A DNA stretch of 64,000 nt from JANYGA01 sp031420415 (GCA_031420415.1 JANOMT010000012.1:1-64000), one strand, 5' to 3'. Positions 1 through 10,276 are shown, counted from the stretch's first letter. Notes: a model not told the origin generated them from the sequence alone. A program made the numbers and translations.

Positions 1-6
1 TGACCT

Positions 7-1006
7 TGACGTTGCCCCGGTAAACCGGGCCATTTGAAATCGTGGGTTTCCCCGGCCGAGAGGCCAAAAAGGAAGCTCATATGCGCAAGTCTCGCTTCAC
101 CGAGACGCAGATCGTCTCGATCCTCCGAGAACATGACTCCGGCTCGACGTTCGTTGAGCTCGGCCGCAAGCACGGCATCCATCCGAACACGGTCGCAACG
201 AGGGCCTTGCAAGAGTTTGGATTGAGTCAACGCGCAGCGTGTCGTATTACTCGTTGCGCCAGATCGGTTGCGCAGTAGACGCCGACGCGTTTCGATAACC
301 CGATTCTCGTCGAACGACTCAAAGATATAGCAATGGAGCGGCGACGTTTCGGCTATCGCCGGTTGACGATCATGCTTCGTCGCGAAGGTTTTATCGTCAA
401 TCATAAACGCGTGTATCGGATCTACGACGCGACCGGACTTCAAGTACGCGCTCGAAAGAAGCGCGGCGTACGGCACGTTCGCGGCAACGTCATCCAACTG
501 GTTACGAAACCGAACGAGCGCTGGTCGCTGGACTTCGTTTCAGACACGCTAAGCACCGGGCGAAGATTTCGAGCGCTGACGATCGTCGACGATTTCTCTC
601 GAGAATGTATTGCAATCGAAGTCGACTTTTCTTTGACCGGCGCACGCGTTGCGACCGTACTTACGCGAAGTGCAATTGCGCGCGGAGCTTGCGAGTTTAC
701 TTGCGACAAGATGCTCGAATGGTCGGCTCTGACTCGAGTCTCGCAGCACTTTATCGATTTGGGAAAACCTACGCAGAACGGCAGTGTCGAGAGCTTCAAC
801 GGTCGGCTCCGCGACGAACTCCTCAACGAACATGCATTCCCAACGATCTTCCATGCGCGTCGCGCAATCGAGGAATGGCGACGTGATTACAACGCGTCCC
901 GACCGCACACTTCACTCAATGGCTTGACGCCAAACGAGTTCATCGAGCAATATTCAAACATCCCTAACTCACGGTTATCAGTGGCCTCTTGATTGGGGCA
1001 ACGTCA
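7..1006 (+). mobile_element. Decayed IS3-family insertion sequence
   Basis: The ends are a perfect 12-bp inverted repeat, TGACGTTGCCCC at 7-18 and GGGGCAACGTCA at 995-1006, with the TG...CA tips typical of insertion sequences. The repeats bracket IS3-type transposase sequence. The unit is about 1.0 kb, shorter than the usual 1.2-1.5 kb of the family, which fits the internal deletion seen in the transposase. No direct target duplication is visible: the flanking triplets are CCT on the left and GGG on the right. It is therefore probably an old, immobile copy. Confidence 0.8.
81..992 (+). pseudogene. IS3-family transposase, fused, stopped and catalytically broken
   Basis: The ATG at 81 begins a typical OrfA helix-turn-helix start (MRKSRFTETQIVSIL). 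After HPNTV it jumps into the OrfB start (QEFGLSQRAACR), so the C-terminus of OrfA and its leucine zipper are deleted. An in-frame TAG at 276-278 interrupts it. The same frame resumes and runs to 992 with the integrase core: RFGYRRL, WSLDFVSD (first Asp) and GSVESFNGRLRDE (Glu). The usual DNGPEF around the second catalytic Asp reads RGACEF after a small deletion, so the DDE triad is incomplete. The element cannot move itself. Confidence 0.85.
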
Positions 1007-1075
1007 GGGGCTTCCAGCGCATACCTCCGGATGCGACTCTTGGAGATGCAGCCGTAATCGTTTTGCGTCCTGACG

Positions 1076-2467
1076 TCAGACCATTCGCCGAATCGTCTTT
1101 CGTTTCCAAACGAACTTATAATATGCGAGCTGCATGAGGAGACCCGCGATATACGCGGCGGGATAGCCGTACCAGACGCCATCGAGGCCGATGCGCCCCA
1201 TCAAGACATACGCGACGGGAACCTCGACGGCCCAAATGGAGAGAATCGAGAGCAGCGTCGGCCAGACGACGAAGCCGCTCGCAACCATCACGGCCGAAAT
1301 GATGCGCGCGTTGCCGAAAATCGCGTAACTCCAGAGCGTGATCGTGAGGAGATGATGCGCGATTGCGACCGTCGCCGGTACGGTGATGAAGAGCGAGATC
1401 ACCTGACTCGAGAGCAGATACACGACGATCGCGAGCACGCCTTCGATCGCGTAATTGAGCGCGACCGCAGAGCGCACGATCGGTCCCAGACGTTCGTTTC
1501 GCTCGGCGCCGATCGACTGCGCAGCGAAGATCGAAGTGGCGATGCCGATACTGATCGCGGGAAATTGCACGTAGCTGACGATCTGATTCACGGCGCCGTA
1601 CGCCGCGAGCGCCGCCGAACCGAAATGATTGACGAATGCGAGCACGGCGATCTCCGAGAGCGAGACCATCGTGAGATTGACGCTCGTCGGGATGCCGATC
1701 TTCGCAATCGTTAGCGCGAGTGCCGGGCGAATGCGTAGATTCGCGATCATCGCGCGATCCAGCGCGAGCGGGTTCTTGGTCCGCGCCAGGATGACGAGCA
1801 AAACCACGAGTGCGAGCGCGGTCGAGACGATATTCCCGAGTGCTGCGCCGTTTGTGCCGAGACCGCGGATTCCGAACGCACCGACGATGAAGAGCGGGGT
1901 GAGCGAGAGGGTCATCGTGGTGCTGAAAATGAGGATCAAAAAAGGCGTCTTCGTATCGCCGACGCCGCGCAAGAACGTCGTGTACGTGAGATACACGAAG
2001 AGGAGCGGAATCGAAAAAAACGTGTAGCGCGCGTAACTCACGCTGATCGGGAGCACGTCTGCGGGCGTGCCGAGGGCGTGCAAGAGCTGCGGTGAGAAGA
2101 TGCCACCGAGCGCGCCAACGATTCCACCGATGACCAGCGTGAGCGCGAGCGTCGTGCCTGCAATCTGCTTGACCTTCGCTTCGTCGCGTGCACCGAAGGC
2201 TTGACCGATGAGGATGCTGCTCCCGGCGCCGAGCCCGATGAGAAACGAGATGAGGAAGAAGACGAGCGGAAAGATCGCCGAGACCGCCGCGAATGATTTT
2301 ACGCCGACCAGTCGACCGAGGTAGACCGCGTTCGCGGTTTGCCCGAGCGACTGTAAGACGTTGCTGAGCATGAGCGGGATGAGGAAAATCCCGAGCGATT
2401 GCCAGATCGGTCGCGCATCGGAGAGGGCGATCGACGCGCGCGCATTCGGCTTTACGGCAGCGCTCAT
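1076..2467 (-). CDS. MATE-family multidrug/toxin exporter
   Basis: This 463-residue polytopic inner-membrane protein has about 12 hydrophobic segments in two similar halves, as in MATE Na+ or H+ antiporters that expel cationic drugs and metabolites. The first half carries LMLSNVLQSLGQTANAVYLG and GAGSSILIGQAFGARD; the second carries GIPTSVNLTMVSLSEIAVL and GIATSIFAAQSIGAERN. These match the MatE repeats. I start it at 2467, where ATGA overlaps the stop of the upstream rqcH by 4 bp; a longer version from 2518 is open but lies inside rqcH. It ends the tamB-rqcH-MATE operon. Its substrate cannot be read from the sequence. Confidence 0.85.
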   Translation of the reverse strand: MSAAVKPNARASIALSDARPIWQSLGIFLIPLMLSNVLQSLGQTANAVYLGRLVGVKSFAAVSAIFPLVFFLISFLIGLGAGSSILIGQAFGARDEAKVKQIAGTTLALTLVIGGIVGALGGIFSPQLLHALGTPADVLPISVSYARYTFFSIPLLFVYLTYTTFLRGVGDTKTPFLILIFSTTMTLSLTPLFIVGAFGIRGLGTNGAALGNIVSTALALVVLLVILARTKNPLALDRAMIANLRIRPALALTIAKIGIPTSVNLTMVSLSEIAVLAFVNHFGSAALAAYGAVNQIVSYVQFPAISIGIATSIFAAQSIGAERNERLGPIVRSAVALNYAIEGVLAIVVYLLSSQVISLFITVPATVAIAHHLLTITLWSYAIFGNARIISAVMVASGFVVWPTLLSILSIWAVEVPVAYVLMGRIGLDGVWYGYPAAYIAGLLMQLAYYKFVWKRKTIRRMV

Positions 2468-4176
2468 GCGTTCTCTGCGCGGGGCGTTACGAGAAGCGTG
2501 CGCGCGTTGGTATACCACACGAGACCCGGCGGCGCGTTTTGTTGACGCCGAACGTGTTTGCGCTCGGTGTAGTCGACCGAAACTTTCTCCGACCCGCGGG
2601 CTTTGGAATGAAAGGCTGCGAGCGATGCGGCGCGTTCCAGTTCGTCCTCCTGGGGTTCGCGCGCGGAGTCGATGCGCAAGACGACGTGCGCACCCGGAGT
2701 TTGACGTGCGTGGAACCAGAGATCGTCTGGCCGCGCCACGCGAAACGTGAGATCGGCGTTGCCGACGGGCGACGTGCCGATGTACACGCGCGCATCGTCT
2801 CCGAGGCGGACGTCGAGCGGCTTGCGTTTGCGCGCACGTTCCGCGGGTAGCACGCCTTTGCGCCGCTCGATGCGCGCGACCGCGTCACCGATCTCGTCGA
2901 TCGTATCCGGATCCGAGCGCTCGAGTTCCCACGAGAGTTCGTCGGCGACGCGCGCGTCGGCATCGAGTTCGGCGAGGCGCCGCGCGACGTGTTCGAGCTT
3001 GGTCACGGCTTTGCGATAGCGCTTGAAATAGAGTGCCGCATTTGCTTTGGCGTCGAGCTCGGGATCGAGAGCGATCGCATGCGTCGGGTCGGAGGACGGC
3101 GCGAACGTCGTCGCGCGCGGTACCACCTCGGTGATATGCGCGTAGAGTGCGTCGCCTGCGGCTCGCAACGCGTCGCGCGAGCTCGCGTCGTCACGTTCGC
3201 GTTCGAGCGTACCTCGTTCGATACCGAGCGCCGTCCGGCGTTTCTCGAGCCGACCCCGCAGCGTCTTGCGTCGCGCATCGAATGCCTGCGACGCACGCGC
3301 GTGCGTCGCGCCGCCGACGGTTTCGGCCACCAGCGGCAAGAGCGCGGGATGACGCGTCATCGTGAGCGCGCCGAATTGCGCGAGCGGGAAAACGTGACAC
3401 TGGACGAGCCGAGCGCCGTCGCGATACGCGAAGACATCACCGATGCCGTCGGGCACGCCTTCAGTCGAAGAAAGCACATTGCGCGCGCGCGCGATCGCGC
3501 GATCGGCGAGCCCGGCAATCGTCGCGTCGTCGAGCAACGCGACACACTCGGCAACGAGGCTTTCGGCGACGAGTCGCGGCACGAGCGGCACGGCTGCGCG
3601 GAGCGCGAGGCTGGCGGTCGCGCGCGCGGATTCGGTATCGTTGTGTGCGAGATCGCGGAATGCATCGACGACGGTCGCCACGTCGGGGGCGCTTGCGGGG
3701 AGCGGCGGCGGCTCGTAGGTTTCGCCAACGGTCGTCGCCCGTTTGGCATTATCGCTTCGCGAGAATTCTTTGGCGGCGCTGACGATCGTATCGTCCTTGA
3801 GTAAGACGATATTGCCGAAGCGCGGAACGAGTTCGGCGACGAGCCGATAGCCGCTCGTTACGCCGAAGCGCGACCGCGACGAGCATTCGAGTGCGACGAG
3901 TCGATCGCCGCGACGCGCACGAATCGCATCGATCCGCAATCCCACGAGCGCGTCGGAAAAGGTCCGCACCCAGCCGGCCGCGCGATCGAGCGTCGCATCG
4001 GGTTCCAGGGCGACGATCGGCGTGGGGCCGAAAGCGTCGATCGCCACGATTCCGGCGGCGACGCGTAACCCGAATCGGCCGTCGGCGAGTCGCCCGACGT
4101 CTTTGATGCGAGCGCCGCGTAGCGCGCGTTCGAGTTCGGCGCTGAGTCGCCGTATGATGAGCCAATCCGTGAGCAC
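2464..4176 (-). CDS. rqcH: NFACT-family ribosome quality control protein (RqcH/FbpA-like)
   Basis: The protein has 570 residues, the usual family length. The N-terminal NFACT-N domain opens with LTDWLIIRRLSAEL and has the Asp-Arg pair at residues 91-92 (RGDRLVAL) that RqcH needs for tRNA recruitment. A helical, Arg/Glu-rich middle follows (about 290-430). The C-terminal NFACT-R (DUF814) domain contains DDLWFHARQTPGAHVVL. In Bacillus, RqcH binds stalled 50S-peptidyl-tRNA complexes and adds alanine tails that mark the chain for degradation. The start is 34 bp downstream of the tamB-like stop and the end overlaps the MATE gene by ATGA, so the three are probably co-transcribed. Confidence 0.85.
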   Translation of the reverse strand: MLTDWLIIRRLSAELERALRGARIKDVGRLADGRFGLRVAAGIVAIDAFGPTPIVALEPDATLDRAAGWVRTFSDALVGLRIDAIRARRGDRLVALECSSRSRFGVTSGYRLVAELVPRFGNIVLLKDDTIVSAAKEFSRSDNAKRATTVGETYEPPPLPASAPDVATVVDAFRDLAHNDTESARATASLALRAAVPLVPRLVAESLVAECVALLDDATIAGLADRAIARARNVLSSTEGVPDGIGDVFAYRDGARLVQCHVFPLAQFGALTMTRHPALLPLVAETVGGATHARASQAFDARRKTLRGRLEKRRTALGIERGTLERERDDASSRDALRAAGDALYAHITEVVPRATTFAPSSDPTHAIALDPELDAKANAALYFKRYRKAVTKLEHVARRLAELDADARVADELSWELERSDPDTIDEIGDAVARIERRKGVLPAERARKRKPLDVRLGDDARVYIGTSPVGNADLTFRVARPDDLWFHARQTPGAHVVLRIDSAREPQEDELERAASLAAFHSKARGSEKVSVDYTERKHVRRQQNAPPGLVWYTNARTLLVTPRAENA

Positions 4177-4210
4177 GGTCGTACAGATTGGCTTCGCGTG
4201 CGAAAACCGC

Positions 4211-7200
4211 CTAGCGGAACTTCCGTTGGATCGAGAGCGAAAAGCCGTTGGAGCCGTTCGCCGGTTGCGCCGAGGTGACGCTCTGATTGCTCGACTGCAA
4301 CGCGGCGTTCGCCGAAAACGTATCGAAGCGATTGCTCGCGGGCTGACTGAAGACCGTGAACTGAATCGCCGTTGCGTCGCTCGGATTCGCGCGCAGGCCG
4401 ATGCTCTGCCGCGGCGGGTAATTGAACGATTCGGCGAAAACCGCGCTGACGTTTTTAAAGAGTTTTTTCTGCGCGCCGATATCGAAACTGCCGCCGAGCG
4501 AATAATTGATCGCGAGATTGCTCAAACCAAAAACACCGCCGAGTTGCGATGACAACGGCTCGAGAATGTTTTGCGTGAGCAACGTGCCGAGTTGGCCTTG
4601 GGCGAGCGCGGTGAACGGGTTCTGTCGCACTCCGCCCGACGTCGTTTGAATCCCGCTCACCGCCCCGAGCGCCTGCGCGCCGACGAGCAGGCCCAAAATC
4701 TGCTCGCGGGAGTAATTCGGATTCGATGCGAGGGCGACGTCGAGTTGCGTTGCCGGGCCCGTGACGTGGAGACTTACGTCGGTCTGCGGATTGTCGACCG
4801 TCGTCGTCGCGATCGCATCGATGTTTGGAATAACCCCGTTGCTCGGATCGAAGATGACCGTGCTCGGATATTGCAGGCGAAACGTTCGGTAAAATCCGAT
4901 CGTGCCGCCGGTCGAATCGAGTTCGCCGGAAGCGGTCGGGTTCGCGAGCGTGCCGCCGATGCGAACCGAGCCTTGCGCGCCGACATCAGCTGGGCCGCCC
5001 AAAACGCGCACGTCGCGTCCCGCAACGACCGTGAGATCGAGCGCGAGTGCGAGCGGTGCCGCCGTCGCGACGTTTTGCGGCGCGTTCGGGTTGAACACGG
5101 CCGACAGCGGTACGCGCGTCGATGCTAGCGCCAGCGTGCCCGCGAGCAACGGCAGGCGATCGGGCTTGCGCGTGAGCGCGAGATCGCCGTCGATGCGCCC
5201 GCGGAGATACTGCGGTGCATCGATGAGGGCGTTCGCGCTATGCACGTTGAGCGCGTAGGTAAGATCGCGACCGGGCGCGCGTAAACTCGGGACGCTCGCC
5301 TCGCCGTCGGCGGTCAGCGTACCACCGCCGATGCTAGCGCTCGCGTCGTGCAAGCGCGCCGACGATCCCGCGAAGGTGAGCTCGGCGCGCGCGCGTTCGA
5401 GCTTCGAGCGGAACTGTGGCCCGACGAACGTGCCGTCGGCGAGTGCGAGCGTTCCGAGCAACGCAGGATTTGCAATCGAACCGCCGATCTCGACGACGCC
5501 ATCGAGGCTCCCGGCGGCCGTCGTATCCTTCGGTAAGAAGGCCCCGAATTGACCGAGGCCGATCTTTTCCGCCGCAAGGCTCAGCTCGATCGGGGCCGAT
5601 GCGGGACCGACCGTGAGGCCGCCGCGACCGCGCACGATCGGCGCGAAGCCCGTCGCAATGAGTCGGCCATCGGCAAAATTCACGGCGGCTTGCGCGACGG
5701 AGAGACGCGAGGGTTCGAGTGCCGCATCGAGATGCGCGCTCGGTAACGTGTAGGTGTGGTAGCGGAGGTTCGTGCCATCGACCAGTGCGCGAGCGAGCGG
5801 GCGCGCGAAGCTCCCCGAGACATCGATCGTCGTCGCGAGACTGCCAGAGGCATCGAGCATTTTACCGGTGATCGTTTTGGAGAGCGCCCCGAAATCCGGC
5901 GTCGTCGCGGCGAAGCGCACATCGAGCGGATCGCTCGGATGCAAGCCGGCCGTGCCATGCGCGTCGATTTGGAGATGATCGATCTCCACGCGCGCGGCGT
6001 CGAGCGAGACCCGACCGCGTACGCCGTGAAGTGCGAGCGTGGCACTTCGAACGGCGACGCGTCCGACGAGTCCGTCTACGAGCGCGGCATGCGCATCGAG
6101 CGTGATTTCCGGAAAACGGCCACGCGCACGCAAGTCGCTATCGACCCGACCGAGGAGTGGTACTTGAATGCCCACGGCGGGAAGCCAGAGCCCCAGATCG
6201 ACGCCGCGTGCGTGCGTGACGAGATTGACGTTCGTACGATGGAGCGCGTCGCGCAACGGTTCGCGCGTCGCGAGTCCGAGCGTCCCACTCGTTGAGAGCG
6301 TGCCGCCCACGCCACCGAGAGCCGCGTCGAGTGTGACGGTGCTCGCGCGCGTCGACCAGTCCGCGCGCGCCGTGCCCAAATCGAAGCGTCGAACGCGGGC
6401 GTGGTTCAGTCGCACGCGGCCATCCGTGGCCAAGGCTTGCGCGAGATCGCGCGCCGAGAACGCGATGCTCCCGGTCCCGCCGAGCGTATCGCCGCGGTCG
6501 AAGTAATCGTTGAAATCTGCGAGATCGATGCGCGGTGCGTGTATTGCGACGCTCTGCGCGCCCGCGCTCGCGCCCGTCGTCGCGTCGAAACCGAGCGTCG
6601 ACGAACCGACGGTGACCCGGCCGCCCGTCGCACGAAAATTCGCAAGGGTGCCCGCTATCGCGACGCTCGCGCGCCGAAAACTTAAGCCATTGAGCGATCC
6701 TTCGGGAATGGCGATGCGGCCCGATATCGCGGGCTGCGAACCCGAACCCGCAACGTGCAAATCGGCATCGAGCGAGCCTTCGGGATACGACAGCGCCACG
6801 CCCGAGGCCGCTGCGACATCGGCAACTTCGGCCTGACGGACACGCGTATCGAAGGCGTACGTGGGCGCGCCGCTCGCGCGCAAGCCCGCAACGCGACCAT
6901 CGAGCGAGCCGACGGTCGCGCCCGCGAGCACGAGACCATCGCGAACCACGAGCGTGTCGCCCGCGTATGCAAGCGATGCGTTCGCATCGATATCGCGCAG
7001 GCCGCGCACGTGCCCGGGAACGGGGAGATCTCGGGCGGAAATGCCGCCCGTCAGGAGCGGTGCCGCGAGCGTTCCGGCGAGATCGGCTAGCGCCGTCACG
7101 CTTCCCGCGCGTACGGGTAGGCCGAGTTCGCGAAACGCCGCAAGATCGATGTCGCGCGCGGAGACGGCGAGCGATCCACCGGTGCCGAAACTACCGCGCG

Positions 7201-9244
7201 CGACGACGTCGTGTCCCGCGATCGTCGCACGCGCGGCGTAGACATCGTAGGCCGAGCCACGGACGCCGATCGTCGCGGAAAGCGCCTGCACCGCAACGCC
7301 GCCGATACTCGCATGTGCGAAGCGTGCATCGTCGACGGCGACTAGCGCGTCACGCGAACTCGATGCGAGCACGGAGACGGGGATGTCGGCCGTACCGCGC
7401 ACGCGCGAGCGCTGCCCGCTCGCGCCCGCGAGCGCCGCGAGTGACCCGCGATAGCGACCGTCGAGCGCGATGCGGCCGTCGTCTCCAACATGCGCGCGCG
7501 CCGCGAATTCATCGACGTGCGCGCCGAAAAGATCGGCGTTCTCGAGCCGTGCATCGCCGCCGGCGACGAATCGCCCACTCGTAAATGCCGTGGCGACGTT
7601 CGCATCGAGCGTTCCCCGAATGGGCGGAAACGCGACCCCCGCACGCGCGGTGGAAAACGCGAATCGCGACGCGTGGATATACGCGGCGCCGCTGCGGAAA
7701 CCGGGAGCATCGAGCGTTGCGAAGGCGAGGAGCGAGCTTGCACCAGGCCCGGCGATCGCGAGCGGGCCGATCGTGCCGACGCCGCGCCCGTCGAGCGCGA
7801 ACGAGCCGCTCAAGTGCTGCGTTGCAGAATCGCCCGCGATCGAACCGCTCGCGGTGAGCCGCGTCTCGATCCCGCGCACGACGGCCGTGCCGCCGAGCTG
7901 CATCTCGGGCGCGATGATGCTCGCATATGGTACGGTCGCCGCGGGTCCCGCGAAACTCGCGACGAGATCGAGATCGGCGTGATTCTTCACCGAAAGGATG
8001 CGACCGCGTGCGCCGACATCGAAACCATCGTAACGCGCGGAACTCCGAACGATCGCGGTTTCCGGGCCGGCGAGGGCGACGAGGCCGCTCGGATCGTCGA
8101 GTGCGATCCGATCGTAGATTAAATGCCGCGACTGAAAACTCGCGAGCGTCTGCGGTGCCGTCGCGTCGCCCTCGACGAAGAGCTTGAATGCGAGCGCGCC
8201 GCTCAGCGGCACATGCTTCGCGCCGTCGGCAAGCGAGAGCAACTTCGTAAGATCGCCTGCACCCGTGATACCCAACCGGAGGGTCGGATGCGCGAGATCG
8301 TAAATCGCGCCCGCGATGCGCACGGGGACGCCCGCGATCGATCCATCGATCTGCGGGATCGCGAGGCCCGAATCGTAGATGCGTAGGTTTCCACGTCCAT
8401 CACGGAGTGGCTTTGCGAGACCGTTGAGATACGGCTGAAAGTGATCGATCCGCGCCGTCACCGAAACGTGGCGCACGATCGTTCCGCCGCGATCCTGCAG
8501 GCCGTACACGCGCGCATCGATACCGTGTAGCGTGCCGCCCGCGAAGTGCAACGCGGTCGAGTTGACCGCATAGTCCAACAACGGCGCGAGCGCGAGCGAC
8601 GGTGCCGTAACGTGCGAGAGTTCGTACCCGCGAGCGGGATCGAAGCGGCCGCGCCCCTCGATGGGAAAGCGACCGCCGTCTTCCACGAGCGTTGTCGAGA
8701 AGACGAATCGCGAAAGCGCGTGTGGGTCGACGTTCGCATCGATCTGGAGTGCGCCGAGTGCGAAGCGGCGGCTGTGTCGGAAGATGCGTGTGTCGTCGAG
8801 GAAGCCGATGGAGCCGTCGCGCACGACGACGTGAATCTGTGGCAGCACGAATGGAGCGCTCGTCGCGCCCGGCTTCGGGCGTGGCAGATTGACGTTGTAG
8901 CTGCCGTCGCGATGGTGGACGATCGTGAGCTTGGGCCGGTCGATCTCGATGCCCGAGATCCCGTAGAAATGCGGCCCGCGGCCGAGCGTGCGCGTGTCGT
9001 AGGCGATATCGAGCGTCTGCGCGGTGAGGACGGGTTCACCGCCGAGCGAACTGACATCGGGATGCGAGATCACGACGTGCCCGCCGCGAATCCGCAAATC
9101 GTCATACCGTACGTTGTAACCGGCAAGGCGAGCGGCGGCGCCGATCCCGGTTGCGATGAGCGGCCCATGCGCGAGCGCAAGGACGAGCACGACGATACCG
9201 ACCGCTCCACTAGCGACAAGGAGCCGTAACGGCCAAACCTTCAA
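4211..9244 (-). CDS. tamB: TamB/AsmA-like translocation and assembly protein (DUF490)
   Basis: This is a 1677-residue protein with one N-terminal membrane helix (about residues 5-30), then a very long run of beta-rich, Ala/Gly/Asp repeats. The conserved TamB C-terminus is present: ATTTVDNPQTDVSLHVTGPA, NPNYSREQILGLLVG and the final barrel-like segment ending in Phe-Arg. TamB-type proteins bridge the periplasm as a lipid-binding beta-taco and serve outer-membrane protein insertion and phospholipid transport. The start is a TTG with GGAGA 9 nt upstream (9258-9254); no better in-frame start precedes the membrane helix. No TamA/BamA partner is in the window. It heads the operon with rqcH and the MATE exporter. 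Confidence 0.85.
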   Translation of the reverse strand: MKVWPLRLLVASGAVGIVVLVLALAHGPLIATGIGAAARLAGYNVRYDDLRIRGGHVVISHPDVSSLGGEPVLTAQTLDIAYDTRTLGRGPHFYGISGIEIDRPKLTIVHHRDGSYNVNLPRPKPGATSAPFVLPQIHVVVRDGSIGFLDDTRIFRHSRRFALGALQIDANVDPHALSRFVFSTTLVEDGGRFPIEGRGRFDPARGYELSHVTAPSLALAPLLDYAVNSTALHFAGGTLHGIDARVYGLQDRGGTIVRHVSVTARIDHFQPYLNGLAKPLRDGRGNLRIYDSGLAIPQIDGSIAGVPVRIAGAIYDLAHPTLRLGITGAGDLTKLLSLADGAKHVPLSGALAFKLFVEGDATAPQTLASFQSRHLIYDRIALDDPSGLVALAGPETAIVRSSARYDGFDVGARGRILSVKNHADLDLVASFAGPAATVPYASIIAPEMQLGGTAVVRGIETRLTASGSIAGDSATQHLSGSFALDGRGVGTIGPLAIAGPGASSLLAFATLDAPGFRSGAAYIHASRFAFSTARAGVAFPPIRGTLDANVATAFTSGRFVAGGDARLENADLFGAHVDEFAARAHVGDDGRIALDGRYRGSLAALAGASGQRSRVRGTADIPVSVLASSSRDALVAVDDARFAHASIGGVAVQALSATIGVRGSAYDVYAARATIAGHDVVARGSFGTGGSLAVSARDIDLAAFRELGLPVRAGSVTALADLAGTLAAPLLTGGISARDLPVPGHVRGLRDIDANASLAYAGDTLVVRDGLVLAGATVGSLDGRVAGLRASGAPTYAFDTRVRQAEVADVAAASGVALSYPEGSLDADLHVAGSGSQPAISGRIAIPEGSLNGLSFRRASVAIAGTLANFRATGGRVTVGSSTLGFDATTGASAGAQSVAIHAPRIDLADFNDYFDRGDTLGGTGSIAFSARDLAQALATDGRVRLNHARVRRFDLGTARADWSTRASTVTLDAALGGVGGTLSTSGTLGLATREPLRDALHRTNVNLVTHARGVDLGLWLPAVGIQVPLLGRVDSDLRARGRFPEITLDAHAALVDGLVGRVAVRSATLALHGVRGRVSLDAARVEIDHLQIDAHGTAGLHPSDPLDVRFAATTPDFGALSKTITGKMLDASGSLATTIDVSGSFARPLARALVDGTNLRYHTYTLPSAHLDAALEPSRLSVAQAAVNFADGRLIATGFAPIVRGRGGLTVGPASAPIELSLAAEKIGLGQFGAFLPKDTTAAGSLDGVVEIGGSIANPALLGTLALADGTFVGPQFRSKLERARAELTFAGSSARLHDASASIGGGTLTADGEASVPSLRAPGRDLTYALNVHSANALIDAPQYLRGRIDGDLALTRKPDRLPLLAGTLALASTRVPLSAVFNPNAPQNVATAAPLALALDLTVVAGRDVRVLGGPADVGAQGSVRIGGTLANPTASGELDSTGGTIGFYRTFRLQYPSTVIFDPSNGVIPNIDAIATTTVDNPQTDVSLHVTGPATQLDVALASNPNYSREQILGLLVGAQALGAVSGIQTTSGGVRQNPFTALAQGQLGTLLTQNILEPLSSQLGGVFGLSNLAINYSLGGSFDIGAQKKLFKNVSAVFAESFNYPPRQSIGLRANPSDATAIQFTVFSQPASNRFDTFSANAALQSSNQSVTSAQPANGSNGFSLSIQRKFR

Positions 9245-9387
9245 AAAAAACCGTCTCCGGACACGTGCCCCGGTGCGGGCCCGTGATGTTGGAATACGTG
9301 TACCCCGACGCTCGCAACCTAAGCGTAAGAGGCTAGAGCCGTCCGATTCGTGAATCTTGCGGTTTCACCATTTCACGAGGAGAGCGT

Positions 9388-10026
9388 TTGGCGTCCCCGG
9401 GACCCGGTCTGTTATTCGTCGTTTCGGGTCCTTCGGGAGCTGGAAAAGACACCGTCGTCGATACGCTGCGCGCGCGCCTGCCGCGTCTGCGTTACTCGGT
9501 GTCGGCGACGACGCGAGCGCCACGCGACGGCGAACGCGACGGCGAGGCGTATTTCTTCTACGACCGTGCGACGTTCGAGAAGAAGATGGCCGACCGAGCA
9601 TTCCTCGAGACACGAGAATACAACGGCAATCTCTACGGTACGCCTCGGTCGTTCATCGATGCGACACTTGCCGAGGGCTACGACGTGATCCTCAAGCCCG
9701 AAGTCAACGGGGCCCTCGCGATCCGGCGCTCGTACGAAAGCGCGGTCCTCATCTTTCTCCTTCCCGATAAATTCTCTCTCCTGCCCATGCGTCTTGCGGC
9801 CAGACGCACCGAATCCAGTGACGAAATCGCCGCACGTCTGGCGATCGCGCACGACGAACTCAAGCAAATTCGCAACTTCGATTACGTGATCATCAACGAG
9901 CAAGCGCCACCGGACCGTCGCGATCATCTCGCGGCGGTCGACGATCTCGAAGCGATCGTGCGCGCGGAACGCTTCCGCATCCATCATTACAACGACGACA
10001 CTTTCAGAAACGTGGAAAACGCATGA
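9388..10026 (+). CDS. gmk: Guanylate kinase
   Basis: The enzyme phosphorylates GMP to GDP with ATP. It has 212 residues. The P-loop is GPSGAGKDT (14-22), followed by the GMP-binding stretch YSVSATTRAPRDGERDGE and the lid region RRTESSDEIAARL. The start is a TTG, fixed by the strong Shine-Dalgarno GAGGAGAG at 9377-9384. The segment that usually reads like ILEIDVQGA reads ILKPEVNGA, an unusual substitution pattern, though the glycine and alanine remain. It overlaps rpoZ by ATGA, a gmk-rpoZ pairing found in many bacteria, and begins the long plus-strand operon. Confidence 0.95.
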   Translation: MASPGPGLLFVVSGPSGAGKDTVVDTLRARLPRLRYSVSATTRAPRDGERDGEAYFFYDRATFEKKMADRAFLETREYNGNLYGTPRSFIDATLAEGYDVILKPEVNGALAIRRSYESAVLIFLLPDKFSLLPMRLAARRTESSDEIAARLAIAHDELKQIRNFDYVIINEQAPPDRRDHLAAVDDLEAIVRAERFRIHHYNDDTFRNVENA

Positions 10027-10241
10027 GCAAAACGGTATTCGGCGACCTCGACGGCCTCCTCACGCACGTCGATTCGAAATTCACCCTCGTGAACGTGGTG
10101 ACCAAGCGCGCGAAGCAACTCAACAACGGCGCGCCCGCCCTTACCGACGACGCGAACCCGAATAAGCCCGTTTCGACGGCTTTCGCCGAAGTCGAACTTG
10201 GCAAGATTCCCTACACACGCGTTAAGGACGGCATCAAGTAG
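10023..10241 (+). CDS. rpoZ: RNA polymerase omega subunit
   Basis: This 72-residue protein matches omega, with SKFTLVNVVTKRAKQLNNGA followed by a short acidic linker and STAFAEVELGKIPYTRV. Omega chaperones the beta-prime subunit during RNA polymerase assembly. The start codon overlaps the gmk stop as ATGA. Placement directly after guanylate kinase is the classic context and supports the call for such a short protein. It is at the short end of the family. Confidence 0.93.
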   Translation: MSKTVFGDLDGLLTHVDSKFTLVNVVTKRAKQLNNGAPALTDDANPNKPVSTAFAEVELGKIPYTRVKDGIK

Positions 10242-10276
10242 CGCAACAAAACTCGCCTCCGAAACGATAGAGCGAT

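Noticed and set aside
10242..10276. Possible glmS ribozyme upstream of glmS
   Set aside because: Only 35 bp separate rpoZ and glmS, far too short for the ribozyme.
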